From NCBI GenBank assembly GCA_002011115.2, contig MTME02000085.1:1-56053 (forward strand): 56,053 nucleotides of DNA. The letters are read 5' to 3'. The notes under the pieces were generated by a model. It made no database searches. It saw only the letters and a list, made by a program, of their open reading frames with translations, and had not been told where the DNA came from. A program made the position numbers and the translations under genes. The stretch comes from Candidatus Pyrohabitans sp. JdFR-17. Its GTDB lineage: Archaea; Hydrothermarchaeota; Hydrothermarchaeia; Hydrothermarchaeales; BMS3B. Positions 1 through 7,018 of the stretch are shown here, in pieces (the stretch's first letter is position 1; the number at the start of each line of letters is the position of its first letter).

Positions 1-55
1 GATGTAGCTCAACCGCTTTGCAAACCTCATTTAAACCACTACGCTTACTCAGCAT
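1..55 (-). CDS. Start of a gene cut by the left edge
   Basis: An ATG at 55 on the minus strand opens a frame that stays free of stops for 18 codons to the window edge. The A/T-rich tract at 60-75 lies just upstream and could serve as a TATA element for this gene as well as for the divergent gene at 98. Only 18 residues are visible, so no family can be named and the reading frame itself is tentative. Confidence 0.35.
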   Translation of the reverse strand, partial: MLSKRSGLNEVCKAVELH

Positions 56-60
56 TGCGA

Positions 61-75
61 CAAAAAAATTTTATG
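61..75 (+). promoter_or_regulatory. TATA-like promoter element
   Basis: The A/T tract ending in TTTTATG lies about 25-35 bases before the ATG at 98, the usual distance for a leaderless archaeal transcript. There is no clear Shine-Dalgarno site before that ATG, which fits leaderless translation. Assigned by position and composition only. Confidence 0.4.
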
Positions 76-97
76 GGCGGGGGTAGAGATTTACTCC

Positions 98-589
98 ATG
101 CTCGTGGGGATAATCTCCGACTCTCATGATAATCTCGAGGCAATAGAGGCGGCAGTAGAGCTGCTAAACCGCGAGGGCGTGGAGCATGTGCTTCACGCCG
201 GCGACATGGTGGCGCCCTTCGCAGCGGCGAAACTTGCGAAGCTGGAGGCAAAGCTGACATGCGTCTATGGGAACAACGACGGGGAGCGAGCGCTGCTCGC
301 GAAACGCCTCACTGAGATGGGGGCAAGCATAGCTGATTTTGCAGAACTCGAGCTGGCCAATCGCAAAATTGCAGTTTACCACGGTACCGTAGCTGCGATT
401 ACCTCTGCGTTAGTGGCAAGCGGGCGCTACGACTTGGTGGTTACAGGGCATACCCACAAAACAGAGGTTAGCCGTAGCAACGCTTGTGTTGCGGTTAATC
501 CTGGGGAACTCTGCGGCTACCTGACTGGGAAACGCACCCTGTGCATCTTAGATTTAAAAAGCCTCAAGGCAGAGGTAATAGAGGTGTAA
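98..589 (+). CDS. YfcE/MJ0936-type metallophosphoesterase
   Basis: A 163-residue cytoplasmic calcineurin-like phosphoesterase. The metal-binding motifs are in the expected order: D8-x-H10, GD at 35-36, GNND at 58-61, H95, and GHTH at 117-120. Length and motif spacing match the small one-domain YfcE/MJ0936 family, whose members hydrolyse phosphodiester model substrates with Mn or Ni. The natural substrate is generally unknown. The start is the first ATG after a TATA-like tract. The next gene begins only 4 bases after the stop, so the two are probably co-transcribed. Family assignment is secure; biological role is not. Confidence 0.9.
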   Translation: MLVGIISDSHDNLEAIEAAVELLNREGVEHVLHAGDMVAPFAAAKLAKLEAKLTCVYGNNDGERALLAKRLTEMGASIADFAELELANRKIAVYHGTVAAITSALVASGRYDLVVTGHTHKTEVSRSNACVAVNPGELCGYLTGKRTLCILDLKSLKAEVIEV

Positions 590-593
590 CGCG

Positions 594-839
594 TTGCACG
601 GCAGAGTATTCCTGCGCAACCTGGCGGTGTTTGCAGGCGCCTTCCTGATTGCTCACGGACTGCGGCTTTTACCTTCGAACACGGCTCTAAGCAGCGGGCT
701 TCTCATCCTTGGGCTTGGGAGCTTTCTCGGCGGGCTTAGCTATGCCTCAGCCGAAGAAAACATGCTCAGCCAGGTGCTTGCCGCTTACATAGCTGCAATA
801 CTCCTGGCAGGGATTATTCTGTTTTTTCTCAGCCCATAA
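594..839 (+). CDS. Small three-helix membrane protein
   Basis: An 81-residue protein starting with TTG, almost entirely hydrophobic. Three membrane segments are apparent at about residues 6-24, 31-50 and 60-79. No family motif is recognised. It begins 4 bases after the phosphodiesterase stop, so it is probably in the same transcript. The TTG start rests on frame extent and operon spacing, not on a strong ribosome binding site. The function is unknown. Confidence 0.6.
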   Translation: MHGRVFLRNLAVFAGAFLIAHGLRLLPSNTALSSGLLILGLGSFLGGLSYASAEENMLSQVLAAYIAAILLAGIILFFLSP

Positions 840-844
840 GTCGT

Positions 845-858
845 TAAATTTATAATGC
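845..858 (+). promoter_or_regulatory. TATA box for the zinc-ribbon protein and cis-prenyltransferase
   Basis: AAATTTATAATG lies about 30 bases upstream of the start codons at 883/889, in a gap otherwise free of genes. Position and composition fit an archaeal TATA box, so the following two-gene unit probably has its own promoter. Confidence 0.45.
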
Positions 859-882
859 AAGGGCTCGTAAAAAGCTGAAGGG

Positions 883-1206
883 GTGGCTATGGCAGAAACA
901 CAGAGTTTTAACAGGGCGCTGCTCAGTCTGGTTTCCGCAGGTATCGGCATACTCCTGCTATACCAGGCTTACATTGAGCAGGATGAAATGTTCATAGTGA
1001 TATACTGGGGTTTGGGTCTCGTCGCAATGGGCGCAGGCTTGTACCTCCTCCTTTACAAGCCTCGAGAACCAAAAAAGACTGAGCCAATGCAGGAGGTGAG
1101 CCTGCCCCAGGAGTGCCCCTCCTGCGGTGCTCCCATAGCCAGCGCGGGCAAATTCTGCGGATCCTGCGGTGCTCCGCTTACTGTGCAGGAGGTGGCTGAA
1201 GAGTGA
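883..1206 (+). CDS. Membrane protein with C-terminal zinc ribbon
   Basis: A 107-residue protein with two membrane segments (about residues 13-28 and 37-58) and a C-terminal double-cysteine zinc ribbon. The ribbon is CPSCGAP followed by CGSCGAP, both ending in the same short turn. The start is either GTG at 883 or ATG at 889; a purine-rich GAAGGGG just upstream serves either. The stop overlaps the GTG start of the cis-prenyltransferase (GTGA), indicating translational coupling. Zinc-ribbon membrane proteins of this kind are common in archaea but rarely characterised. Coupling to a polyprenyl synthase suggests a membrane-lipid context only by inference. Confidence 0.7.
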   Translation: MAMAETQSFNRALLSLVSAGIGILLLYQAYIEQDEMFIVIYWGLGLVAMGAGLYLLLYKPREPKKTEPMQEVSLPQECPSCGAPIASAGKFCGSCGAPLTVQEVAEE

Positions 1207-1964
1207 TTCTTTACCCAGTATACAGGCTGTACGAATGGTTCCTTGAAAGGCAGGTCAAAGCCAAGCCCATTCCTCAGCACATAGCGGTGATAATGGACGG
1301 AAACCGTCGCTTAGCCCGCAAGCTGGGCTCGCCGCCCTGGGTAGGTCACCGCCTTGGAGCACAGAAGCTGGAGGAATTCCTTGAGTGGTGTGTGCAGCTT
1401 GGTATAAAGACTGTCACCACCTACGCCTTCTCCACAGAGAACTTCTCGAGGCCAAAGGAGGAGGTGGAAAAGCTCTTCGACATCTTTGAGGAGTACTTCT
1501 ACAAAGTCGCCGAGGACGAGCGCATCCACCGCAACCGGGTAAGGATTAAGGCAATAGGCAAGGTGGAGCGCTTCCCGGAACGCGTTCAGAAGGCGATAGC
1601 CTACGCCGAAGAGAAGACGAAGCACTACGACAACCTCATCCTCAATGTGGCCGTCGCATACGGCGGGCGGCAGGAGATAGTCGATGCTTTTAAGAAAATG
1701 GCGGAGAAGATAGAGAGAGGGGAGATGAGCAGCGATGAGATAAGCGAAGCCACAATCGCCCAGCACCTTTACACCAATGGCACCCCCGACCCAGACTTAA
1801 TAATAAGAACCTCTGGCGAAGAGCGCATCTCTGGCTTCCTGCTGTGGCAGAGTGCCTATGCCGAACTCTACTTCTGCGAAACCTACTGGCCGGGTTTTCG
1901 GAAAATAGACTTCCTGCGCGCCCTGCGCACCTACCAGCAGAGACAGCGCAGGTTTGGCAGGTAG
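1203..1964 (+). CDS. uppS: Cis-prenyltransferase (polyprenyl diphosphate synthase)
   Basis: A 253-residue member of the undecaprenyl/dehydrodolichyl diphosphate synthase family. It condenses isopentenyl diphosphate units in cis onto an allylic primer to make the polyprenyl carrier, which in archaea becomes the dolichol used for N-glycosylation. The pyrophosphate-binding motif IMDGNRRLA is at about 30-38 with catalytic D32. It is followed by the YAFSTENFSRP motif, then DPDLIIRTSGE and the LLWQSAYAE segment near the end. The GTG start overlaps the previous stop. Length is typical for the archaeal enzymes. Confident family call; product chain length cannot be read from sequence. Confidence 0.93.
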   Translation: MILYPVYRLYEWFLERQVKAKPIPQHIAVIMDGNRRLARKLGSPPWVGHRLGAQKLEEFLEWCVQLGIKTVTTYAFSTENFSRPKEEVEKLFDIFEEYFYKVAEDERIHRNRVRIKAIGKVERFPERVQKAIAYAEEKTKHYDNLILNVAVAYGGRQEIVDAFKKMAEKIERGEMSSDEISEATIAQHLYTNGTPDPDLIIRTSGEERISGFLLWQSAYAELYFCETYWPGFRKIDFLRALRTYQQRQRRFGR

Positions 1965-2372
1965 CTATCCTTTCAGATTGCGGTGAGCAAGGGAGCAGAC
2001 AGAGGCTATAACCTCAAAATGCCTGTCTCCGAAGTGCCAAAGCTCACAACCGTTTTGCTTAGCTGCTGCTGCGATAAGGAGGTCGACAGTGGGTACACGC
2101 TTTCCAGAGCGGGCAAGTTTCCATGCAAGTTTTGCCGCCATCACTGTCACTTCTTCGTCCAGTGGAAGCCAGGACAATGCGAAAAGGTCCTGCTTAAGCG
2201 TTTCATAATCGCGCCTCGTCTTTGCTCCACTGAGGAGTTCGACAATCACAGGAGCTACAACGGTAACTTCATGCAGTTCCAGCGCTTGAATAATCGCCTT
2301 TTTTACCTTTTCTGAGCCCATTGGATGATAAAATTCTATCCAGGCAGAGGTATCTATCAGCACCCTTAGCAC
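1965..2372 (-). CDS. vapC: VapC-type PIN-domain toxin ribonuclease
   Basis: A 135-residue single PIN domain. The acidic metal ligands are in place: D7 in the opening LIDTSAW motif, E45, D97 in VPTVDLLIAA and D116 in HFGDRHF. VapC toxins are Mg-dependent endoribonucleases, usually cutting tRNA or rRNA. The gene uses a GTG start that shares one base with the antitoxin stop (TAGTG), the classic translational coupling of VapBC pairs. It is convergent with uppS, with the two ends adjoining at 1964/1965. All catalytic residues are present, so the toxin looks active. Confidence 0.88.
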   Translation of the reverse strand: MLRVLIDTSAWIEFYHPMGSEKVKKAIIQALELHEVTVVAPVIVELLSGAKTRRDYETLKQDLFALSWLPLDEEVTVMAAKLAWKLARSGKRVPTVDLLIAAAAKQNGCELWHFGDRHFEVIASVCSLAHRNLKG

Positions 2373-2578
2373 TAGCGCTCCTCCCGAAGACGGCGTAGCT
2401 CCTCTTGGCTTAGTGCCAGCTCCACCTTGCCAGCGTGTGTGGCGATCTTTCTAAGACGCATGCGGCGCACAAACTCGCGAAGTGCAATTTCTATCGCCTC
2501 TTTTTTCGTCTTCGCTCCACTGAGCTCTCGTGCCTCTTTCAAAAGCTGCTCATCAATTACTAACGTGGTACGTGCCAT
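2372..2578 (-). CDS. vapB: VapB-type ribbon-helix-helix antitoxin
   Basis: A 68-residue protein opening with the beta-strand ARTTLVID, then two helices including a KTKKEAIEIALREF segment. This is the ribbon-helix-helix DNA-binding fold of the VapB antitoxin group. The charged C-terminal tail (about 45-68) would be the part that wraps around and blocks VapC. It lies directly upstream of and overlapping vapC. VapB or the VapBC complex normally represses its own operon, and a perfect 12-base palindrome sits at 2595-2606, just upstream of this start. Confidence 0.85.
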   Translation of the reverse strand: MARTTLVIDEQLLKEARELSGAKTKKEAIEIALREFVRRMRLRKIATHAGKVELALSQEELRRLREER

Positions 2579-2594
2579 CTGAATGCACCATACT

Positions 2595-2606
2595 TATATG
2601 CATATA
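2595..2606. promoter_or_regulatory. Palindromic candidate operator over the vapBC promoter
   Basis: TATATGCATATA is a perfect 12-base inverted repeat 17 bases upstream of the vapB start. On the minus strand it lies within the A/T-rich TATA-like stretch. A VapB dimer bound here would block promoter access. The palindrome is seen directly; the role as an autoregulatory operator is inferred from how VapBC modules usually work. Confidence 0.45.
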
Positions 2607-2652
2607 TTCTACATATAGAGCATACATTAACATTGTAAAACGGTGCGCATAA

Positions 2653-3750
2653 TCATTCCCTGGAAATCTCCACCAGCAGCTCTGTGGAGATGAAGGGCAC
2701 CGGCATGAAGGTGAGGATGAGGAGCAGAAGCATCAGCACGCCGAGGAGCTTTCTCTTGGTGTCTAAGGGGGAGACGTCGTTGAGAGGACCTGGATGCTCC
2801 AGCCTGGTTATTATGTACGCCACCACCGCCCAGAATAGCCAACCCGGCCACACCACAAAGGATAAAAGGAGCATCACAAAAACGCCTCGGTAAACGGCAC
2901 GGTATCGCCTGGGAAACAGGGCGCGAACTACGTGCCCGCCATCGAGTTGCCCCATCGGAAGGAGGTTGAGGGAGGTGACGAATAAGCCTATCCAGCCCGC
3001 CATCGCAAGTGGGTGAGCATCAAGGCTCGCCTCGCCGATGTCGCCGAGCACCAGCTTTGCTATTGCCTGCATTGCTAGGGGCATGAAGAAGGTTATCTCG
3101 TCCTTTGCCTCTTCTATAGGCACAGGTGTGGAATGCATTAAACCGTAGGCTATGAAGGGCAGCGCGAGGATAAAGCCCATTGCAGGTCCTGCGATGCCCA
3201 CCTCCATTAGCGCTTTTCTGTCCGGAATGGGAGAGCGCATTGTTATTACAGCCCCCATGGTACCGAAGGGGAATATGTTTGGCGGCACGGGGATGAAGAA
3301 CGGCAGAGTCGCCGCGACATTGCGACGCCTCGCCGCAAGGTAATGCCCCAGCTCATGCCCACCGAGGATAAGCATAAGCGAGGCTGCGAAGAGCACACTC
3401 AGGTAGATATCACCATCTGTCCACCAGATGTACCCAGCGAGGGTGACAGTTACTAGCGTGGTGAGGAATAGAAGGACATGAGCCCACTCAGGAGGAGAGA
3501 AGCCCCTTTTATTTCTCTTAACCACTGTGATAAAGTACCTACCATTCTTTTCCCTGTAGAGGGGATAGTAGCCTGAGCCTTCGAAGCCCTGTAGCACAAG
3601 CTCAAAGCTGCGCTCATGCCCAAAGAGTGGCTCCACTTCATAGCTTAAAAGCTTGCCAAAGTAGCGAGCTTTTATAATAAACCCTCTTGCAATGAGTTCC
3701 TCAAAGTTATACGCAGCTAAGCTGCGGGTGACGGAGTCAAGGTCGTTCAA
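2653..3750 (-). CDS. Site-2 protease family membrane metalloprotease (M50)
   Basis: A 365-residue polytopic membrane protein with a cytoplasmic N-terminal domain of about 85 residues and roughly six to seven membrane segments. The zinc-binding HELGH is at 132-136 and the second motif LLPMGQLDGGH ends at 273, supplying the third ligand D270. This is the M50 intramembrane protease arrangement. Such enzymes cut membrane-embedded anti-sigma factors, transcription factors or signal-peptide remnants, and archaeal substrates are mostly unknown. Its start overlaps the stop of the upstream gene (ATGA), so it is translated in the same operon as the phosphomevalonate dehydratase subunit. Confidence 0.9.
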   Translation of the reverse strand: MNDLDSVTRSLAAYNFEELIARGFIIKARYFGKLLSYEVEPLFGHERSFELVLQGFEGSGYYPLYREKNGRYFITVVKRNKRGFSPPEWAHVLLFLTTLVTVTLAGYIWWTDGDIYLSVLFAASLMLILGGHELGHYLAARRRNVAATLPFFIPVPPNIFPFGTMGAVITMRSPIPDRKALMEVGIAGPAMGFILALPFIAYGLMHSTPVPIEEAKDEITFFMPLAMQAIAKLVLGDIGEASLDAHPLAMAGWIGLFVTSLNLLPMGQLDGGHVVRALFPRRYRAVYRGVFVMLLLSFVVWPGWLFWAVVAYIITRLEHPGPLNDVSPLDTKRKLLGVLMLLLLILTFMPVPFISTELLVEISRE

Positions 3751-4145
3751 TCTTCCACCTCTACGTAGCCCTCATCGGCGTTTACCCTTAGCTTTGCGCC
3801 CTGAGGTATTCTCAGCACATCTTCGCTGGGAGAATCCACCAGAGGTAAGTCTGAGATTATCGCTCCAGTGGCGAGCATTTCATCCGCCTTAACAGCGATT
3901 ATGGCGAGAGGTGCGGTGCCAAGCTTCTTCATCTGGTATATCACGTAGCTCCCAACCGTCGAGCCCTTGGTGTGGGGAAGCACCAGAATTTTACCGGCTA
4001 TGCTTCTGCCTTCAAGCTCATGCCCGCGCTCCACCACCACGCCTCGCTTCGCGTCGACTCCGCCCAAGAAAGTGATGGGCTCTCGCGTAACCACCGCCTC
4101 GCCTTCTGCATAGCCTCCTGAAATTTTCCTTGCCCTTATCCTCAC
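3747..4145 (-). CDS. Phosphomevalonate dehydratase small subunit (aconitase X swivel, DUF126)
   Basis: This matches the small subunit of the aconitase X family. In archaea the subunit pairs with a larger one to dehydrate mevalonate 5-phosphate in the modified mevalonate pathway to isoprenoids. Visible signs are the swivel-domain core, the LPHTKGSTVGSY segment with the conserved serine region, and a length of about 130 residues. I prefer the GTG at 4145: its TGA overlap with the upstream stop and a GGAGGT site about 10 bases before it fit a coupled start. An in-frame ATG at 4181 would add 12 residues inside the upstream gene. The large subunit is not next to it and must be encoded elsewhere. 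Confidence 0.85.
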   Translation of the reverse strand: MRIRARKISGGYAEGEAVVTREPITFLGGVDAKRGVVVERGHELEGRSIAGKILVLPHTKGSTVGSYVIYQMKKLGTAPLAIIAVKADEMLATGAIISDLPLVDSPSEDVLRIPQGAKLRVNADEGYVEVED

Positions 4146-5212
4146 CTCTCGAATACCTCCAGGTTGAGTTCCTCCTTCCACCTTTGCTTGCAGGTACAGG
4201 TTAGCTCCTCAATGTAGCGAAGCTCCTGCGTAGAAGAGAACCTGCGTATAGCGGCGAGCACGCGGGAGTCGCACTTCCCGCAGTTGTGAGCGCCCCGCTT
4301 TGTGCCCGCTCCGGAAGGAGAGCACACCACGGGTATGCTCACACGCTCCTTCACGCGCTTTATAACCTCTACAACGCTCCAAAGCCACGGCGGGCGGTAC
4401 TCCCGCTTATAAAAAAGTTCCTCCACGAGGGTGCCCCGCTGAACATTGACCGGGTTAAAGCTAAGCCGCTCCACGCCCATGCGGGAAGCTTCAATGCCGC
4501 TTCTAACCGCATCCTCAATCGCCTCAGCCTCTGTTATGAAGGGCGGCTTTATGAGCAGGTAGGCTTTAACCTTAGCCCCCGTACTCTTGCAGGCGTTAAG
4601 GGCGCGGGTGAACTCTGCGAGGGTGAAGCCCTTGTTTATGCACACCTCGCGTATGTAGTCGTTTGTGGTTTCAAGGCCAATGCCCACCTCAAGCTCCGGC
4701 TCCAGCACGGATATAGCCTCTTCAAGCACCTCTCTAGTAATGTACTCAGGGCGGGTCTCCACCTGCAGACGCTTTACCCCGAGAGAATTGACAAGGCGAT
4801 AAATCTCCTGCCTCGTTTCCCGCGCAATTTCGCCAGAGTCGAAAAAGCTGCCCGAGTTGAACACCTTGAGGTAGGCTACGTCGCCAATCTTTGCTACGCC
4901 CTCTTTAAACTGCTGCAGCACCTCTGCCTGGGAGACACTTCGCGATGAATCGTAGATATAGCCGCACATAGTACAGCCTGCGCGAAGCGCCCAGGCGCAG
5001 CCCCGCGTGGAGAGCACAATAACGCCGGCATTTACCTCTTCGCCGTGGAGAAAATCCTTCTCACGCCACGCTGCAAAGCTCCCATGCGCACGAAGCTCTT
5101 CGAGAGCGCGCCTCCTGATTTTTCTAACCACACCCTCAAGCTGCATCACAACATCGCTAGGAGCTAACGTTTCAATCCCTTTTCGTTTTCGCTTCCTCGA
5201 ATTCCTTTTCAA
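4142..5212 (-). CDS. RaSEA, radical SAM enzyme for archaeosine synthesis
   Basis: A 356-residue radical SAM protein of the TIGR01210/COG1244 type. This family is now known as RaSEA, which works with ArcS to convert lysine-modified preQ0 to archaeosine at tRNA position 15. The cluster cysteines are C72, C80 and C83 in GCTMCGY, the wide CX7CX2C spacing of this family. More cysteines near the C-terminus (GAHNCGKCDS and LTCTCK) probably bind metal. The first 11 residues are very basic and overlap the end of the upstream mutase by about 40 bases, so a start at the in-frame ATG at 5146 is possible. No ArcS is adjacent. Confidence 0.85.
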   Translation of the reverse strand: MKRNSRKRKRKGIETLAPSDVVMQLEGVVRKIRRRALEELRAHGSFAAWREKDFLHGEEVNAGVIVLSTRGCAWALRAGCTMCGYIYDSSRSVSQAEVLQQFKEGVAKIGDVAYLKVFNSGSFFDSGEIARETRQEIYRLVNSLGVKRLQVETRPEYITREVLEEAISVLEPELEVGIGLETTNDYIREVCINKGFTLAEFTRALNACKSTGAKVKAYLLIKPPFITEAEAIEDAVRSGIEASRMGVERLSFNPVNVQRGTLVEELFYKREYRPPWLWSVVEVIKRVKERVSIPVVCSPSGAGTKRGAHNCGKCDSRVLAAIRRFSSTQELRYIEELTCTCKQRWKEELNLEVFER

Positions 5213-6533
5213 CCAGGCGGAGAAGCTCCTGCAGACGCTCCTCGCTTTTCGCCTCGATGCTCGCCCTTATTAGTGGAGAGGTGTTACTCGGCCTGAGCAG
5301 CGCCCAGCCATCGTCGAAGATTATGCGCGCGCCGTCGGTTAAATCCAGGGTGTAGCCCTTCTCCTTAAGGCTCTGGATAATACTCTCCATCACCTGAAAC
5401 TTTATCCTGTCGTCGCATGCAAAGTTTTTGTGGAGCTTGGGGTAGCTTGGTATCTCGTCCACAAGTGTAGAAAGCTTCTCTCCCTGCTGCGAGAGAATCG
5501 ATGCCAGCTTCAGGCTTACCAAGATGGGGTCGTCGAAGGGGTAGAAGTCGGGATAGAAGTAGTGGGCCGAGGTTTCCATAGCAAAGATTGCGGAGTGCTG
5601 CTTTATTGCCTCGCACACGAAGACGTCGCCCACACGCACGCGTTTTACTTCTCCGCCATGCTTTGAAATCTCCTCCTCCACTATGCTGGAGCACTCAACG
5701 TTGGCAATGACCGTGCCTTTACCCTTCTCCCGCAGTATTTCCCTGGCTATTATTATGCCCACCTTCTCAGTCTGCACCACCCTCCCTAAATCGTCCACAA
5801 AGACGACACGGTCGGCATCGCCGTCGTAACCCGCGCCGAAGGCTGCGCCAATACCGGCGACAGTTTTAGCCAGGTCGACTAAGCTCTCGGCGTTTGGCTC
5901 GCTCTTACGCCCAGGGAAAGTGCCATCCGGCTGAGCGTTGAGCGTTGTAACCTTTGCCCCTGCCTTTCGAAATACGTAGGGTGCCACCACGCTGGCGGCG
6001 CCGTTACCCACGTCGAGAACCACCTTGAGCTCGCGCTCCAGGCTTAGTCTAGAAAGTAAGTAGTCTTCATACTCCCGAAGCACCTGCCTCGGGTTCAGCT
6101 CCACTATTTCGCCAACATCGCTCCACTTCGCCAGCTTGAACTCCCCGCCAAAGAAAATCTCCTTTACCTCAGCGTTCTCCTTAGTGTAGCCGGTGCCGTC
6201 GGCGCGGCGAAAGCGCACGCCATTGTACTCCGGCGGGTTGTGCGAAGCCGTAACGTAGGCGCCGGCGTCATAATCGTGCCTCGCAGTGGCGAAGTTCGCC
6301 ACAGGTATGGGTATCATTCCCGCGAGGTAAACATCAATGCCTGTAGAGGCTAAGCCAGAGCAAAAGGCGCGCTCAAATATCTCGCTGGTAATGCGCGGGT
6401 CTCTTGCAACCAGCACTCTGCCTTCGCCACCCAGGTATGTGCCATACGCCATGCCTATCCTCGCGGCTACGTCTGCTTTGACTTCCACGTTAAAAACTCC
6501 ACGAACATCGTAAGCGCGAAAGATGTACTCCAT
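5172..6533 (-). CDS. Phosphomannomutase/phosphoglucomutase
   Basis: An alpha-D-phosphohexomutase that interconverts sugar 1- and 6-phosphates, feeding nucleotide-sugar and glycan synthesis. Counting from the ATG at 6533, the opening RAYDVRG motif is at 6-12. The phosphoserine loop TASHNPPEYNG has the catalytic serine at 97. The Mg loop DGDADR is at 237-242, and the phosphate-binding RPSNTSP loop is near the C-terminus. All four domains are present at normal length (453 residues). I chose 6533 because AGGTGG lies 5 bases upstream and homologues begin near FRAYDVRG; an ATG at 6560 would add 9 residues. Sugar preference cannot be read from sequence. Confidence 0.9.
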   Translation of the reverse strand: MEYIFRAYDVRGVFNVEVKADVAARIGMAYGTYLGGEGRVLVARDPRITSEIFERAFCSGLASTGIDVYLAGMIPIPVANFATARHDYDAGAYVTASHNPPEYNGVRFRRADGTGYTKENAEVKEIFFGGEFKLAKWSDVGEIVELNPRQVLREYEDYLLSRLSLERELKVVLDVGNGAASVVAPYVFRKAGAKVTTLNAQPDGTFPGRKSEPNAESLVDLAKTVAGIGAAFGAGYDGDADRVVFVDDLGRVVQTEKVGIIIAREILREKGKGTVIANVECSSIVEEEISKHGGEVKRVRVGDVFVCEAIKQHSAIFAMETSAHYFYPDFYPFDDPILVSLKLASILSQQGEKLSTLVDEIPSYPKLHKNFACDDRIKFQVMESIIQSLKEKGYTLDLTDGARIIFDDGWALLRPSNTSPLIRASIEAKSEERLQELLRLVEKEFEEAKTKRD

Positions 6534-6594
6534 GCGACCACCTAGCCTGAGTATGTCCACTGCTATATTTTACTTTTGTCCACCGCCTCATAAA

Positions 6595-7018
6595 TGGTCT
6601 CAGGTATTTAGCGATTCTGCTTATCCTGTTCTCTGCTGGCAGTGTCAAGGAGATCAAGGGAAACTTCGAAAGAGCCTGCTTTTAGCCCTGAAGTTGTCTT
6701 ATTTGAGTACAGCCGGAGCATAGATGCCGGAGACTACGAGAGAGCCTTTAATCTCACCGTTGTTGAGGCAGGAGCAGCTTCAGAGCGATGGATGAGCATG
6801 AGAGACTAGCCAAAAAGCTGAGCCTGACTGAAACCTACGGGGAAAAAGGGGAAAAGTTTGAAATCCTGGAGCTTGAGGTTATAAAGAAAGAGGAGCTTGA
6901 GGACAGGGTGAGGCTTCGCTACAGAATGAAGTTCTCACTGAATGGTAAGCAGGATGAGATAAGGGAATACATAGACCTGGTTCTGATTAATGGCACCTGG
7001 AAGGTGGTCTTCCCCTAG
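6595..7018 (+). pseudogene. Decayed lipoprotein gene with a DUF4878-like domain
   Basis: Pieces of one protein can be read across three frames. First comes a signal-peptide-like LAILLILFSAGS at about 6610-6645, with serine where a lipobox cysteine would sit. Then, in another frame, from about 6672, comes SPEVVLFEYSRSIDAGDYERAF. From 6788, in a third frame, runs an uninterrupted 76-codon tail ending VLINGTWKVVF. The tail pattern, with charged strands and a final GTWKV, resembles DUF4878/NTF2-like lipoprotein domains. At least two frameshifts and the lost cysteine argue for a pseudogene, unless the shifts are sequencing errors. The last 76 codons alone could be annotated as a small protein. Confidence 0.6.

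Noticed and set aside
4286-4948. A 220-codon plus-strand open frame over the RaSEA gene
   Set aside because: Antisense shadow of a gene with intact radical SAM cysteines.
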